From: Melieria omissa
Taxonomy: Eukaryota; Arthropoda; Insecta; Diptera; Ulidiidae
Direction: 5' to 3'
Length of the DNA: 64,000 nt
NCBI GenBank assembly: GCA_963971225.1
Contig: OZ020267.1
Coordinates: forward strand, 152,449,920-152,513,919
Shown here: piece after piece, positions 11,550 to 23,320 of the stretch
How the letters are laid out: each line of letters begins with the position of its first letter
How positions within the stretch are numbered: position 1 is the first letter of the stretch
Position numbers and translations under genes: made by a program
The notes under the pieces: generated by a model
The model's input: the letters and a program-made list of their open reading frames with translations, nothing else
The model's database searches: none
What the model was told of the DNA's origin: nothing

Positions 11550-14500
11550 TACATTAAACTGTCCCAGTCACGTACGACTCTTCACTATCTTCATTTCATA
11601 TGGAACAAATATGTCCAATTGATGTCTTGCATACACTTCAGTATCCATTAAATAGCCAAACCAATAACTGACTCATATGTTGCGGTTATTTAGTGTGTAA
11701 CTCGATACTTATATTTCAAACAATCAAACAATCGAGCAAAATCAGTGAATATCAACAGATTCCATTGCAGGAACTTTTATACATCGGAAGCATAAAATAA
11801 TTGCATTTGCACGTTTACGATGAATCACAGCAGCAACAATTGTTGTTCGTAAAAATCTCGTTCGTTGAAATGTTTACATTGAAAATTGTTCAATGCGGCT
11901 GAATCATACACGAATGGCGACGCATATTCCATGGAAATGCGGACAGACTTTGACTTTGACGGTAAACTGGAACTAGCAGCGTTAGGTGGAAACAACAACA
12001 AAACTTTCGTTTAAACAATATTAGCAATTCAAATATACAAACGCTTAATAATGCTTAAGCACCTGAAATCTGACGCTGTTAGCTTTCAGCGAAAATCAAC
12101 ACCTCAGAAGCGGCTCAATTTAGAACAGCAACAACAATAACACAATTAATGAAAAAAGTAGAAAAGCAAAAAACAAAGCACATCTGACATGGGGAGTACA
12201 GCTTATTGACGTCAAATTAAATCAAGAACTACAACAACAACGCCATACAGTAATAGATGCGCAGTAGGCAGGACGCCGTGGGGCGGTAAGCAAATTACTG
12301 TGACCTGTTGTTATTCCGAATTGCTATACGACGACAACCGTAGCGTGGCTGCCTGTACGTAAAATTGCAAGTCAAGGGTTGTAAATTTGAACCCAGACTC
12401 AACTAGCACCAATTAGAGAATACAGACAAATTATAAAAAAGTAAAATTAAAACTGCCGAAGCTCGAAACTTGTTCAATCTTTAAACTTTTTTGAGCATCT
12501 TTTCATCTTTGACGTGTTTTTGAGTCCATCACAGCTTTAGAACGTTAGCTTTTTTGTTTACAATTTACAGCAAATTTTACAGAATATATTTTTTAATATA
12601 CCTTTTTAAAAATATTTTGTTTTTACGAACTGCAATTTCGATATACACATTGGTGAATGGCTCTGCTCAACAAGCGTTTTTGCATTTTTCTGAATAAAAT
12701 CGCCTAAAAAGTTGCATTTATTTTTTCTCTACTCAAATACCACTTTTAAATGTGGCAAAACAGCTGTTTGACTGGACGAACGCCGATGCGTTGCGCATCG
12801 ATTCTCTAACACTTGGAGCATTCCTTTAGAATGAATCGAAACCGCCTCACGTTTTCGGCGAACACGGCGTATAAATTGCGACTTGAACGCCGCTAATTGA
12901 GTGTGCAAATTTGCCCGCGCGTCATTTGTTATGCAGCAGCTCGACTTACAAGTAAACAAAGCGAAACGTTGGCATTGTTTATGGCTAAAAAGCTCATGTG
13001 TTTGTTAGCCGTTGCCGCTGCTAAGCGTGTCTTCGTGATTCACATGAAACGGCGGCAAGAAAAACAAGTTATTCATTTCGAGGCGCACTTTATAAAAAGT
13101 GTCAACGATTCATTTACAATTTTTTTTTCATTTTCACGCTCGAATTGAGCTCAGCTACCACAGCTGGGACTCTGCTTAGTTGTCCCAACTTATGACATTA
13201 CAAAGTTGCAGCTAAAGGCAAAGAAAACATTTCAGTTAGTTGTTGCGGGCAACTCTAAGTCGTTGGTGTTGCTATTGTTGTTGCTGTATGCTTGGAATGA
13301 ATTTTGCAATAACTAACAGTTGTTGGTGGCATTCGCATTCAATACAAAGCGGTGTTGCGTTGGGTTGACCGAAATGTCGACTCTTTCTACTGTTGGACGT
13401 TCTATTGTTATGTTAAACATTGAAATGTCGCGAACACACACACGCACACACAAGACAAGCACACGCAATCAATTCGGTGTAACCGTGTGATTGGCCCAAT
13501 CGTGTATGAAAGTGTTTTATTTCTGGAGACAGTAAGGTCGATGTGGCCGTGGCGCTGTTGCGATACGCGCAACATCAAAAACTCGTCTGAAATTCTTTGA
13601 ATTATCACTGCTGCCGACTACGAAGCAGCAATCCAACAGTTGCACGTCAACGAGATAAGCTTATTGGCCGATCTTATCTGCCGCTGATAACACGCGCTGC
13701 TGCGTGGCGATGTGAGTAATGAGATTAGTCGGCGGTAAACATTCGTCAGCAGATGTGCGTGCCTCCGGCGCAGACAACTGCCGCAGTCGATGCGTCGGAA
13801 GTTGAAACTGCAATTATTAAACATTATTTCCGTGAGGAAGACGTTGTAGTTTACAGAGAATCAATAATAATTCAGGCAAAAACCAAGAACTAGCTACATC
13901 CAAACTGCTATTACTTCGTTGAAGCTATAGAAAACACGCCTAATATAACATAAGAACAATAATCAAATCAAAGAGGGGCAATGGTTCGTATAACCATAAC
14001 ACAAACGATCATATTTCCAACACCTCAGTGTGTTAATAAACTTCATCAGAAAAAAAACGCATAATTCGATTACGAAAAAAAATCGGTGTCGACCACAGAC
14101 TGACAGCAGTGTCGACGAATCGCATGATTGCAGCAAATTACATCACCAATGCGAGCAACACCTTTCAAAGCGATACGTATGAGTTCATAGAAGCGTCAGC
14201 TGCAACGTTTTCAGCTAAAATATTTGACCACCAGTCAAGTGCATATTTAGACAGGCGAACGCGAAGGAAACTCAATGCCAGACTGTCGGCAGTAAATAGT
14301 AGAAAAATGTCGCCACAGCAGCAGCAGCTACGCCGTTTGTTATCGTGCTGTGTGCTGTGGAAATGTCAACAACAAGAAGCGACAGTAATAAACACTTGAA
14401 AAGTTATAAAACATAAATAAAACCAGCAGACGGCACAAGCGACGCAAAGTCGCAGTGGCAAGTCGCTCAAGAATATTCACTCAGAGTGAAGGCAATAAAC

Positions 14501-16688
14501 GCAATGCATTTTTTATCACTGCCGGCAGATGCATCACCAACTAGCAGTGACAATGTCGACTGCATTACAGGCACTGCAGAGTGTGGCGCCGGCACGCGGG
14601 GTTGGACTCCAAGCTGCTCTTCCAGTCTTCTGGGGGTTTTTCACTATTTTTCGGTCATGCACAACTGTTTTTGTTTTTTAATTTCCATAATAAGACTCAA
14701 TTAGAAAGCACTTGAGTGCCTTGAGATATATTGTGTAGGAGTTATATACTTGGGGAGTGAAAAGCCCCCGGGTTTTTCAAAGTTCATAGTTAATTAGAAC
14801 TACATAATTCAATTATGCTTTGTTTTGGTTTGCTTAAGTTGAAGCTTCGCTGAACTGAAACAAAACTACACCACACTATTTTCAAGTGTATGGATGTGTG
14901 TGACTTGACTTGCTGATTAATTCCCTTTACAATAACAAAAAAGTGTTTTCAGTGCTTTTTAATCAAAGCTAAGATTATTTATATACCAGTAGCATACATA
15001 CATACATATAAACATATAGCGTAAAGGCATAAATGTGGTTTTTTTATGTGACAAAGAGCGTAAATTTGCAAGCTCAGCAGCGAAACGAAAAAATAAATAT
15101 GTGGCGTTCGTAAAGGCGGATTAGAATATTTTATTGCCTGCTACTAAAATATTTTATAAATTCTCAAAACAGTGTGCGACGTAGCGTAAACCGATTCAAT
15201 GGCATTCAATTCTTTCAATTGTGATTCTTTCAACAATACTATGCCGATCGTTTTAAAACTAACGATCTATGTGCTGAATAATGCAAAAAGATCAATTGTA
15301 GAAACAAACTGAACACATGTCAAACTTAGAGCGCATATAAGCATTGTAAAGTAACAAAAGACGGTCAAATGACAAATTTCCAGACACTTAATAATCATTT
15401 TAGCTGAAATTCATGCACTTCCACACACTGCTGTTGTCCATACTACATATAAGGTCGCATAGAGCGTGTCCAATCCAAATCACTTCGACTAATCCGAAAT
15501 GGTGGCTGTCTGGTGCGCGTGACTTCTTTTTATATAACCTAACATCTCATTCAAACTTTTTTCGTCCATTTCAGTAAATTTGTCTTCATCTAAAATGGAT
15601 CAAGACTATTTAACCAAATTTAAATAAGTGCTCATTGCATCTAATAAATAATAGAGCAACAAATGAAAGCAATCATCCACACAAACCCATTACTCAATTA
15701 ACTTCAGCACGCTGACTTCTCTAATCATAACTCGAAACTGTGGTATTCAAAAATGTTAAAAGTTCAACATTGACCTTTCGAAAGTAAACGAAGCGAGCAC
15801 CACTTACCGCAGCACCAAAAGCCGCATTGATGGCAGATAATGTTATACGAAATGCTGCCGCTGCCTTCGAAGGCGCAAAGTCAACAGACAGTTTAACGCA
15901 TTTTCAATAAATTATGCAAATTGTGGCATTTCTACTACCTTGCACACACACACAGTTTTATCAACCTACTTGAAAGCAATACTAGCATTGAAGAAGGGAA
16001 ATGTGAAGCGCCAACATAAAATGCAGGAAATTCGAAATGCGTCAAACTGTCTGCTGCTAATTTTGTTTGCCGTGTTGTTGTTGGTGCCGCCGCTGCTGTG
16101 CATGCTGATAATGACGCTGGCGTCAGCGCTGATTATAATCATGTCGCACCTCTGCGATCAATTCATAAATTATTTATCAGTCACGCTGAAGTGCATAATG
16201 CTGAAAAGCTGCATGCGGCACGCCAAAACCAACAACAACAACAATAGTAAACACTTTGCAGCGTTGTGGGGCGCTTTTGTAAGTGCACTGGCAACACATA
16301 CACATCCATACATAAGCTGTGTCTGTGTGTGCTGCGGGTGGGTTTTCTTTGCCTTGTTGTGGTCTCGTGATGTTTTGTTTCTTGCGAAACTGGCTGCCAG
16401 CTCTTGAGTGGGTTGCGTGTGTGGGCTGGCTGAAAGGCTGCCAGGCGCGTTGTTTATTTATTTTCCTTTCGACGTTTCGTCGAAAAGCCTTGGACTGCGC
16501 TGACCTTGGTAAGGATGCGCTGACGTTTGAGACCGTGCTGCCAGTGCGCCGACACTTTAGCAGTCCATGCGACAGACGTAGGCGTGAAAATTTGCGCAGC
16601 ACTGATTGGAAATATTTTTGTTTCGAGTTGCACAATTTGAATGCCGCGCCCTGATTTTTACGAACAACTTAAATGCTGGACCACTCAC
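11550..16688. other. Long non-coding stretch, probable Swip-1 intron
   Basis: No exon is recognised. A 155-codon plus-strand frame at 15940-16407 is rich in Leu/Ile, but it overlaps a 152-codon frame on the opposite strand and has no motif. Short CA repeats lie near 13435-13450 and 15944-15953. The second coding exon of Swip-1 should lie downstream on the minus strand but was not found here. Confidence 0.45.
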
Positions 16689-16963
16689 TTATTGAATGTC
16701 TTCTGGTAGTCCTTGATCTGTTTCCTTGAGAATTCGTGGAACTCTGTGTAGACGTTGACCACCTTGAACTGGCGCGGCACGTCGATGCCCGCCTCCTGTG
16801 AGTCCATAATCACTTGACGTCGGTTCAGGATGTGTGTCAGCTCCGAGGAGTCACTGGCCGAGTCGCAGCTGCTGGGCCGACCCAACGAGGGACGGCTGCC
16901 ATTGCTGATGGGCACGCCGGTCACTGACGACGACGCCGACGAGGCATTCGATGACACCGACAT
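16689..16963 (-). CDS. Swip-1: Swiprosin (EFHD family) first coding exon, partial gene
   Basis: This encodes the N-terminus of the fly orthologue of EFHD1/EFHD2, an actin- and calcium-binding EF-hand adaptor. The exon runs from the ATG at 16963 (MSVSSNASSAS, preceded by CCAAC) to a GTGAGT donor at 16683-16688 and gives 91 residues plus two bases. A Ser-rich disordered start is followed by the conserved block QFKVVNVYTEFHEFSRKQIK and DYQKTFN, which precedes the first EF hand. The EF hands must lie on later exons to the left. None is visible in the 16.6 kb available, so the first intron runs past the window edge. It is divergent from EMC5, with about 1.04 kb between start codons. Confidence 0.94.
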
Positions 16964-18003
16964 GTTGGCCTTCTTGTTCAAAGTTGCTGGAATTCTCAAC
17001 GCAGGTGCTGCAGTAGCAAGTGTTCAGTGGCACACACCCTTATCACACACAGGCGAACGGAAATAGCAACACACAGCAGGATCGCAGGAGGGACCGGCGG
17101 TGCGGCACGGCGCTGCTCTATTGCGTTCTTTTGCTAGCGTGCAGGATACACAAAATATGCGGTGAGCGGTGGGTGCGCGCAACGAATTTTCGGCACTTTC
17201 AAAACAAACGGGCGGATGTCTGCGCGTGTGGGGACGAGGTTTACTGCTATTTCCGTTTGGAACGAACGGTCCAGTACGAAGAGCTTACAAAAGTACGGTT
17301 GATTAATTTTTTCCCCGATAGTAATGATACGCTTTCTGAAATAGTATATCGATTTCTGGAAAATTGCACTTTTCTCAATAGGACTTTAAAAAAACACAGT
17401 CCGTTACTTATTTCTTTGCCGCACAAACACAACACACCTCCCACTGGCACGACGAGTACAATTGGAATGAATCGAGGGAAAACAACACTGGCTGCTTTTG
17501 CTCGGGCAGCAAGTCATTGCCATATCTGTTGTAAACGAATGTGGGGAGAAAGATGAGAAACAAGCAAAGTCTATCATGTGGAAAAATGAGTGTGTGGAGA
17601 AAATGAAGGAAACTAATGCAAAATATTTGAATATCGTTTGAGTTAATCAATTGGATATTTAAATGTTGCTGGTTTTTCACTACAATGATAATGTTTACCA
17701 TTATTAAAATGTTCAATCTTAAATGGTTAACGACAAATATGCAGTAAGCATCTAACAGACCAATTGGAAGTATTTTTTTTGGGCTCTTGTTCTGGTTGCA
17801 TCCGCTATACCAGCACTAGATTTCACTCGCCTACAGTTTGAGCGCTACTGAACACTTTGGAAAGTGTCAAAAGTTTGACATTTGACCAGCAGCATAAAGT
17901 GGTTTTAATTTTCTTATAGCTTTTGTGCGCTTACAATTATTATTATAAATCCATTAACAAAATTCAACGAACGGTGTGTGGAACGTGTGCAAGCTAACAA
18001 AAA
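16964..18003. promoter_or_regulatory. Shared upstream region of Swip-1 and EMC5
   Basis: This is the interval between two divergently transcribed genes. It must contain both promoters and the two 5' untranslated regions. No TATA box or clear initiator stands out. A 178-codon plus-strand frame at 17020-17556 has no domain and overlaps the expected Swip-1 leader. Confidence 0.5.
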
Positions 18004-18517
18004 ATGGGAACGAAAATATTGAATCGTCTGCTGCTTATTGCCGGCTTCGCCAGCCTGGTGCACGCTGCCTTCTCGGCGGCCCATCGTAAGTCTTTGCGTT
18101 TACATGACCATCTAAAATTAAAATATTTATTTGATTTGCTCATTTGCCTTTGCAGATCGCACATATTTACGACTGACAGAGCAAGATTGGAATCAACTGC
18201 CCATGGACGTAAGTGCAGGCTGCCATATTCCACAGAATTGCAATCTTATAGCCAATGCGCTTCTTTCTTACCTCCGCTTGCAGATTGTGTTGCAGACAGT
18301 GATCAGTCTGGTGGTCGTCATTTACAACCTAATTCAGGTGGTGGGTAATTTCAAAGAAATACGCGCCACTGTTGACATGCAAGCCAAATCTTGGGACACA
18401 CTGGGCAACTTTCCATCATTCTATTCGTTCAACCATCGCGGAAAGGCGCTGAGTCCAACATATGAGCCACCGTATGCTGCTGCGACGGGCAAGAGTAACT
18501 TGGACACAGACTGCTAG
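18004..18517 (+). CDS. EMC5: ER membrane protein complex subunit 5 (MMGT1-like)
   Basis: Three exons: 18004-18085, 18156-18208 and 18284-18517. The junctions are GT-AG (CATC/GTAAGT; TTTGCAG/ATCGC; GGAC/GTAAGT; TTGCAG/ATTGTG) and join into 122 codons. The protein starts MGTKILNRLLLIAG and has two membrane helices: the first includes the conserved AHAAFSAAHHR-type segment (here VHAAFSAAHHRTYLRLTEQD), and the second is IVLQTVISLVVVIYNLIQVV. It then has the conserved NFPSFYSFNHRGKAL. Human MMGT1 has the same order. EMC5 is a core membrane subunit of the EMC insertase, which places tail-anchored and multipass proteins in the ER membrane; it was earlier described as a magnesium transporter. The C-terminus is short and ends in Asp-Cys. 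Confidence 0.97.
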
Positions 18518-20403
18518 GGTAGCCGTTGAAAAAGGCAGATGTGGCGAAATGGTAGTGTTAGTGTTAAAGGAATAAGGAGGAATAAGGATTTCCATGTTTT
18601 TTTATTTATAAAATTGAAGCCAAACTCTGAAACAGCTAAGCATTCAATTAACAAATAACACATTTAACATACAGTAGCCAATGCGCTCATAGAACAAGTA
18701 AATAATTAAAATTTGCATTCGCTCGATGAATGTTATGAAAGAAAAACGTTTATTGTTCTCATTGTGCGAAAGTGCAGCGATTTGAAAATTGCACATTGTA
18801 TAGTTATAATCATAGTTTCAAATTTTCATCGGTGTCTTAAGGTGGTCTAATTTGTTGCTTAAATTATATGCGGTGATGTCGAAGGCATGTTTTTCCTTAA
18901 GTTGAGCTTTAACTTGCTCGGAAACTTGTCTAACTAACTGGTCGTTGCACTTTACCAACGATTGTGCAGGACTGGTGTATTGACAACAGATAAGGACACA
19001 TTCTATTAAACTTGTCTGTATGTATGTATGTCTATACCCTTTTTTAGGCAATGGAGACATTTCTGTGGTCAAAAGCAATAACCGCTTAAGTCGACTTAAG
19101 AAGAAATTGAGTTATGGATGCCACCACGTTCCCTGGACTGTGCTTTACGTTTGTGTAAAATCGGGGAGTTGGTAACTTTTAAATAAAAAAAGTTATTAGT
19201 AAAAACCTATTCGCATTCCCATAACGAACACACTTCGCGCTAAAACTTTAAAACGAGATTGCTCGAAACAGCAATTTTCGACTTAGGCGGTTATTGCTTT
19301 TGACCACAGATTTCTTATTTTAAAATTTGTGCCAACCTTACATCCATTAATTTCGATGGCGCTTGCCAGTTGTACGTTCTTTGTTCTCTCGAATGCACCG
19401 TCACCGAAGACCTGCGATTCGTAAACCTTGTTACTACAAGATTATAAGTATTTACATACATTGGTAAATGCAATTGCCGATAAGCTTTTGGCTGAATTAT
19501 GGCTAATAATAAAACTGCAAGTGTGAGCCACATTTCTACAACAGATTAGACAGTCATGAATGACTAATAGGCAACGGGGAATGCAGTGCGGAATAATAGC
19601 TTTTATAATAGATGATACACAAATAATGTTGCTTGTATTTCACCTAATTCGTCATTAGTCAAAAGCCAAATGGGGTCAATCATGTTGAAAATGTTTCATA
19701 GTCCATTACGCGCATAGTTGACCAATGCTTGTAATATTTTTAACATTTATGTTTGTGTGTACAACAAAATCAAGTACAGTCTAGCATTGACCTTTCGGCG
19801 ACGTAAGCGTCCAAACTTTCAGCGACCACGCGCGCAACGTGTTGCCAGCGCTGCCTATTGGTGCGATTCCCATCATCAATTATTCCCAGACCGTGAAAGC
19901 GGTCATCATTTAAATAGGCATTTCAAATTATTCAATTTAATTAGTTTCCAATATCGATTGCTGACAACGCAACTGGAGTCCTGTCGCTAAAAGCACGTAT
20001 TGTCGGCGCATGAATACGTGTCCAGCGTTTTTTTTGTCACTTTGCTCTGCACTCGACGTGGGCTATCAAGTCAAATATTGGCTCAGTCCCGCGCAATTTC
20101 ACCAAAGCGACAGCATTTTCAAATCCGCTGAAGAGGGATTTTGTGTTTTTTCTGCTGTGTTTCTGAAGCGCTTTTATGCGCATATTGAGCAGTGCTGATA
20201 GCATTGTTTGACTTGAAATTGAAGTTCATGCTGTGTGAATACCCGGCAAAAGATAAAATTCCGATAATTGTGGCAGCCGCAATCGGTATTACCGCTGATA
20301 CACGGTGAGACGAGCACTAAAGCTGTACCTGCGCTGAAGCGGTAACATTGAGGCGCACTTGGTCTGGCGGTCCTCAGTTGAGATTCGAAAAGGTTTTGCA
20401 ACG
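18518..20403. other. Intergenic region between EMC5 and the first DUF753 gene
   Basis: It contains one TIR element (19063-19314) and otherwise nothing identifiable. An initiator-like TCAGT at 20374-20378 lies 30 bases before the next start codon and could be its transcription start. Frames at 19718-20198 and on the opposite strand have no domain. Confidence 0.5.
19063..19314. mobile_element. Short TIR element, GTGGTCAAAAGCAATAA family, copy 1
   Basis: Inverted ends of about 30 bp: CTGTGGTCAAAAGCAATAAC then CGCTTAAGTCGA, against the same sequence read inward from the right with one change. ATTTCT occurs just outside or overlapping both ends, so the duplication is 4-6 bp, with ambiguity from the CT/AG dinucleotides. 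A shorter relative lies at 27834-27962. It has no coding capacity. Confidence 0.75.
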
Positions 20404-23159
20404 ATGAACAGTCTAGTGTTACTAATTGGGATAAGTCTGGTGGTGATACTGTACGCGCGTGCGGATGTGATGGATGTCGGTAAGTGCAGAAGTTCTCTGG
20501 AAAGTTCTTAAGCTCATCAATAGATGGAGAAAAATGGAATTGTTGCTTTTTCGAGGATTGAAAAATGTAGCCCACTAGTCGCTTTTGAGGTTATGTCTGC
20601 GCAGGGTCACAAAAACATTAGTTCAGGTGTTGAGAAGAGATCCTATCGTGGGCCTCCAGCAAGTTTTAATACTTCTAGTGTGATAGTTTCCAGCTTTGGA
20701 TAGTTTCTAGTCTTTCTTTGAAGTCTAAGCTCAACGAATGCATTCCAGAATCGCCCGAGCATGCCGACATCTGTGAACGGTGCAATGATGCCTCATTGAC
20801 TCCGTGCGAATTAGATGATCCCTCGCAATTCAGCAAGATTATCACTTGCGCAGATGCAAAAGACGCGCTACAAGCTTGCGTTGTAGCCGTTGGTAAGTAG
20901 GAGCATCGGTCCCTGTGAATATCTGCGCTCAGCTGCATTTTCCTGTCTCATAGCAATGCAGCGCGACGATGAGCATAATGCAACTGACTTCATGTGTCGG
21001 ATGGATAAGCCCACAATGCTGCCGCTGCAATCAGACACAACTGAAACAGCAGCAGACGCGGTGGCCGACGACTTGGTGGCTGCCAGCGAAGGCGCAAACA
21101 TGACAGATCCGGCTACAGCTGATGAATCGAACGAAGCCTTGACCGATGCTGCAGCGGTCATGGTTGAAGAGTCCGCGGCACAGGCAACGGCAGCTGTACC
21201 CAAAGACAGCGAGCCAACGGAAGAAAGCATCGCTGCAGCGGTCGCAGTGTCACAGGTTGCTGCAACAACAGCGTCGCTACCGGAATCAATGGATTATCAG
21301 GCTGATGCAGCGGATGATGCTGACAAACCGGCCGCTGATGCTGATGCAATGCCTCCTGAGGCAGCAATCGAGCAAAATGGCGCACAAAACCAGCCACAAG
21401 AAGGCGACCATGAAATGGACCCGTCAACCAGTGACGCAACAGATAGCGTTGTTCAAGTGGAGCAGGTGACGGTGCGTGTGCCCACTGATTTTCAGAACTG
21501 CTACGAGTGCTCAAGCGCAAGCGACGTGCAGTGTGCCGCGCAACCGACCAAAGAGACCAGCTGCAAGGCGACCGAGGGCACAAAGAATGGCTGTTACACG
21601 CTGCTGAAAGGTAAGCGCTACTAGACCAGACCAATGATTTCGGTAGAAGCACATGCACAGCGTAACTTTGCACTCTTTAAGCACTTTTTCTGCATGTTCC
21701 GTGAGTGGGAGGAAACTTGCGCTTTGCATTTGCTCACCGCCTCTGCCCGCTGCATGCGAGCGTTCCAGTTCTCAAAGTGTCTTCGCTTCGGCCCTTCCGC
21801 ATTTAGCTCAACGACTCGAGCGCGGCTGTGTTGGCGCCCTGGGTGCTGCACAACTTGCAGCTTGTGCGGACAATAAACAACGGGAATGCGTTCTTTGTGC
21901 CGGCAACAACTGCAACAACGCCAGCTGGCCCCAGTGCTACGCATGCGCTTCGCGCGAATCTGATCCCAGCTGCGCCCAATGGCTCGACTCGCCCTCTGGC
22001 GACAAGTGGGCCACATATTGCAGTGGCTACGATGACGTGTGCTTTCGTAGGATTGACGCCACCGGCGCAACCGTGCGCGGCTGTGTTTCCACTGCGACAA
22101 GTTGCGACAGCAGCGATGCTGCGCAAATGTGCCAGCTGTGCAGCGGCGCATTGTGCAATGGCGGCATTTTTCCGGCTGACCGTCGTCGCTGCCACCAGTG
22201 CTCAGGCACAGATGCTTGCGCGGACGCTCAAAACGCTGCCGCTGCGCTGTCCTGTGTCACATACCGAACGAATGATAGTTGCTTTTTCTATATGAATGCT
22301 GCGGGGCAAATGCAGCGCGGCTGTTGCTCCTCCAGCACGCTGTTCGAACAGTGTCTGGCCAGCGATAGCGGCCGGTGTCGGACGTGCGCGAATGCGGATG
22401 CGTGCAACGCGTCACCGCTGATGACTGCGCCCACACTTAGCTGCAGCCACTGCGATAGCCGGAGGCCGCAGGACGGCGCAGTGGCGGCCAGTTGCGCTTG
22501 GGCGCAGTCGACGGAAACGGTGGCCGCCTGCTCGAATCGGTACTTGTACTATCTGAATGAGACCTGCCAGACGGTCTACATGCCGGACGTGGAGCTGGCC
22601 GTGCGCGGATGCTCGCTGGACTTGGGCGCCTGCGAGCCCACGAACGAGTGGTGTCATGCGTGCAGCACAGACGCTTGCAACTCGGACAACATGCGCTCGG
22701 AAGACTGTGTGCAGTGCAGCAGCGATGAGGTGGCCAGTTGTGGCGGTGACGCGTCGGGACTGGAGTCCACAAAGTGCGCAGCCAAAGTGCAGCCGTACGC
22801 GCTACGCGGTTGCTATACGAGCACGAGTGGTGAGTAGATGGGTCGCATTAGGGGAGGCGGCAGAGGTGCGGGGTCGGTGTGCAAAGTGCGAGTGTTCATT
22901 TCACAGTGGAAGCGAAAAATATTCCATCTGAAAATTTTTCTCATTTCATTTAGTCGACACGAATACCACAACACGTGGCTGCATCACCGATCTGACTGGG
23001 GAAGGCTTGAAATATTGCGAGCAAAACCCGAAACTCTGCGTGTTGTGTTATGACAGTGGCTGCAACAATCGGCAGGCGCCTTCCTCTGCCCGCGGCTATA
23101 AATCCCTGCTCAGTGCGGTGCTCTTGTTTGTTGCTATTGGCGCGCTAACGGTGCTGTAA
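20404..23159 (+). CDS. GPI-anchored multi-module DUF753/Ly6-type protein with acidic linker
   Basis: Five exons: 20404-20479, 20749-20892, 20954-21610, 21807-22829 and 22954-23159. All introns are phase 1 and the exons join into 701 codons. Exon 1 is a signal peptide (MNSLVLLIGISLVVILYARA). A divergent Cys-rich segment (residues about 29-92) is followed by about 150 residues rich in Ala, Glu, Asp and Thr, then five Cys-rich modules. These start at NCYECSS, QCYACAS, RCHQCSG, SCSHCDS and DCVQCSS; each has an Arg-Gly-Cys centre and a CxxC...CN end. The C-terminus (SLLSAVLLFVAIGALTVL) looks like a GPI signal. The family is the insect DUF753 branch of Ly6-like proteins, function unknown. The extracellular role is inferred. 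It is tail to tail with its paralogue. The weakest splice call is the acceptor of exon 2. Confidence 0.88.
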
Positions 23160-23231
23160 GACGAAAACGGTCGAAGCGGTTTTTTCGATTATCTATCATT
23201 AGCTGTAAGAACATTTAACATTTCTGAAACT

Positions 23232-23251
23232 TTTATTTCTCTTTCAATAAA
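23232..23251. terminator. Adjacent poly(A) signals of convergent genes
   Basis: TTTATT at 23232-23237 is AATAAA on the minus strand and would end the gene at 23321-27191; AATAAA at 23246-23251 would end the plus-strand gene whose stop is at 23159. Cleavage 10-30 bases past each signal would make the two messenger tails overlap or nearly so. Confidence 0.7.
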
Positions 23252-23320
23252 ATGAATATTAAAAAACAAATACGTATGGATATTTCTAAAAAAAAGGGAG
23301 CAAACATGTTTGTCGAATTC

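Noticed and set aside
15940..16407. 155-codon plus-strand frame with hydrophobic stretches
   Set aside because: It overlaps an opposite-strand frame of similar length, contains CA-repeat coding and no motif, and lies in the presumed Swip-1 intron.
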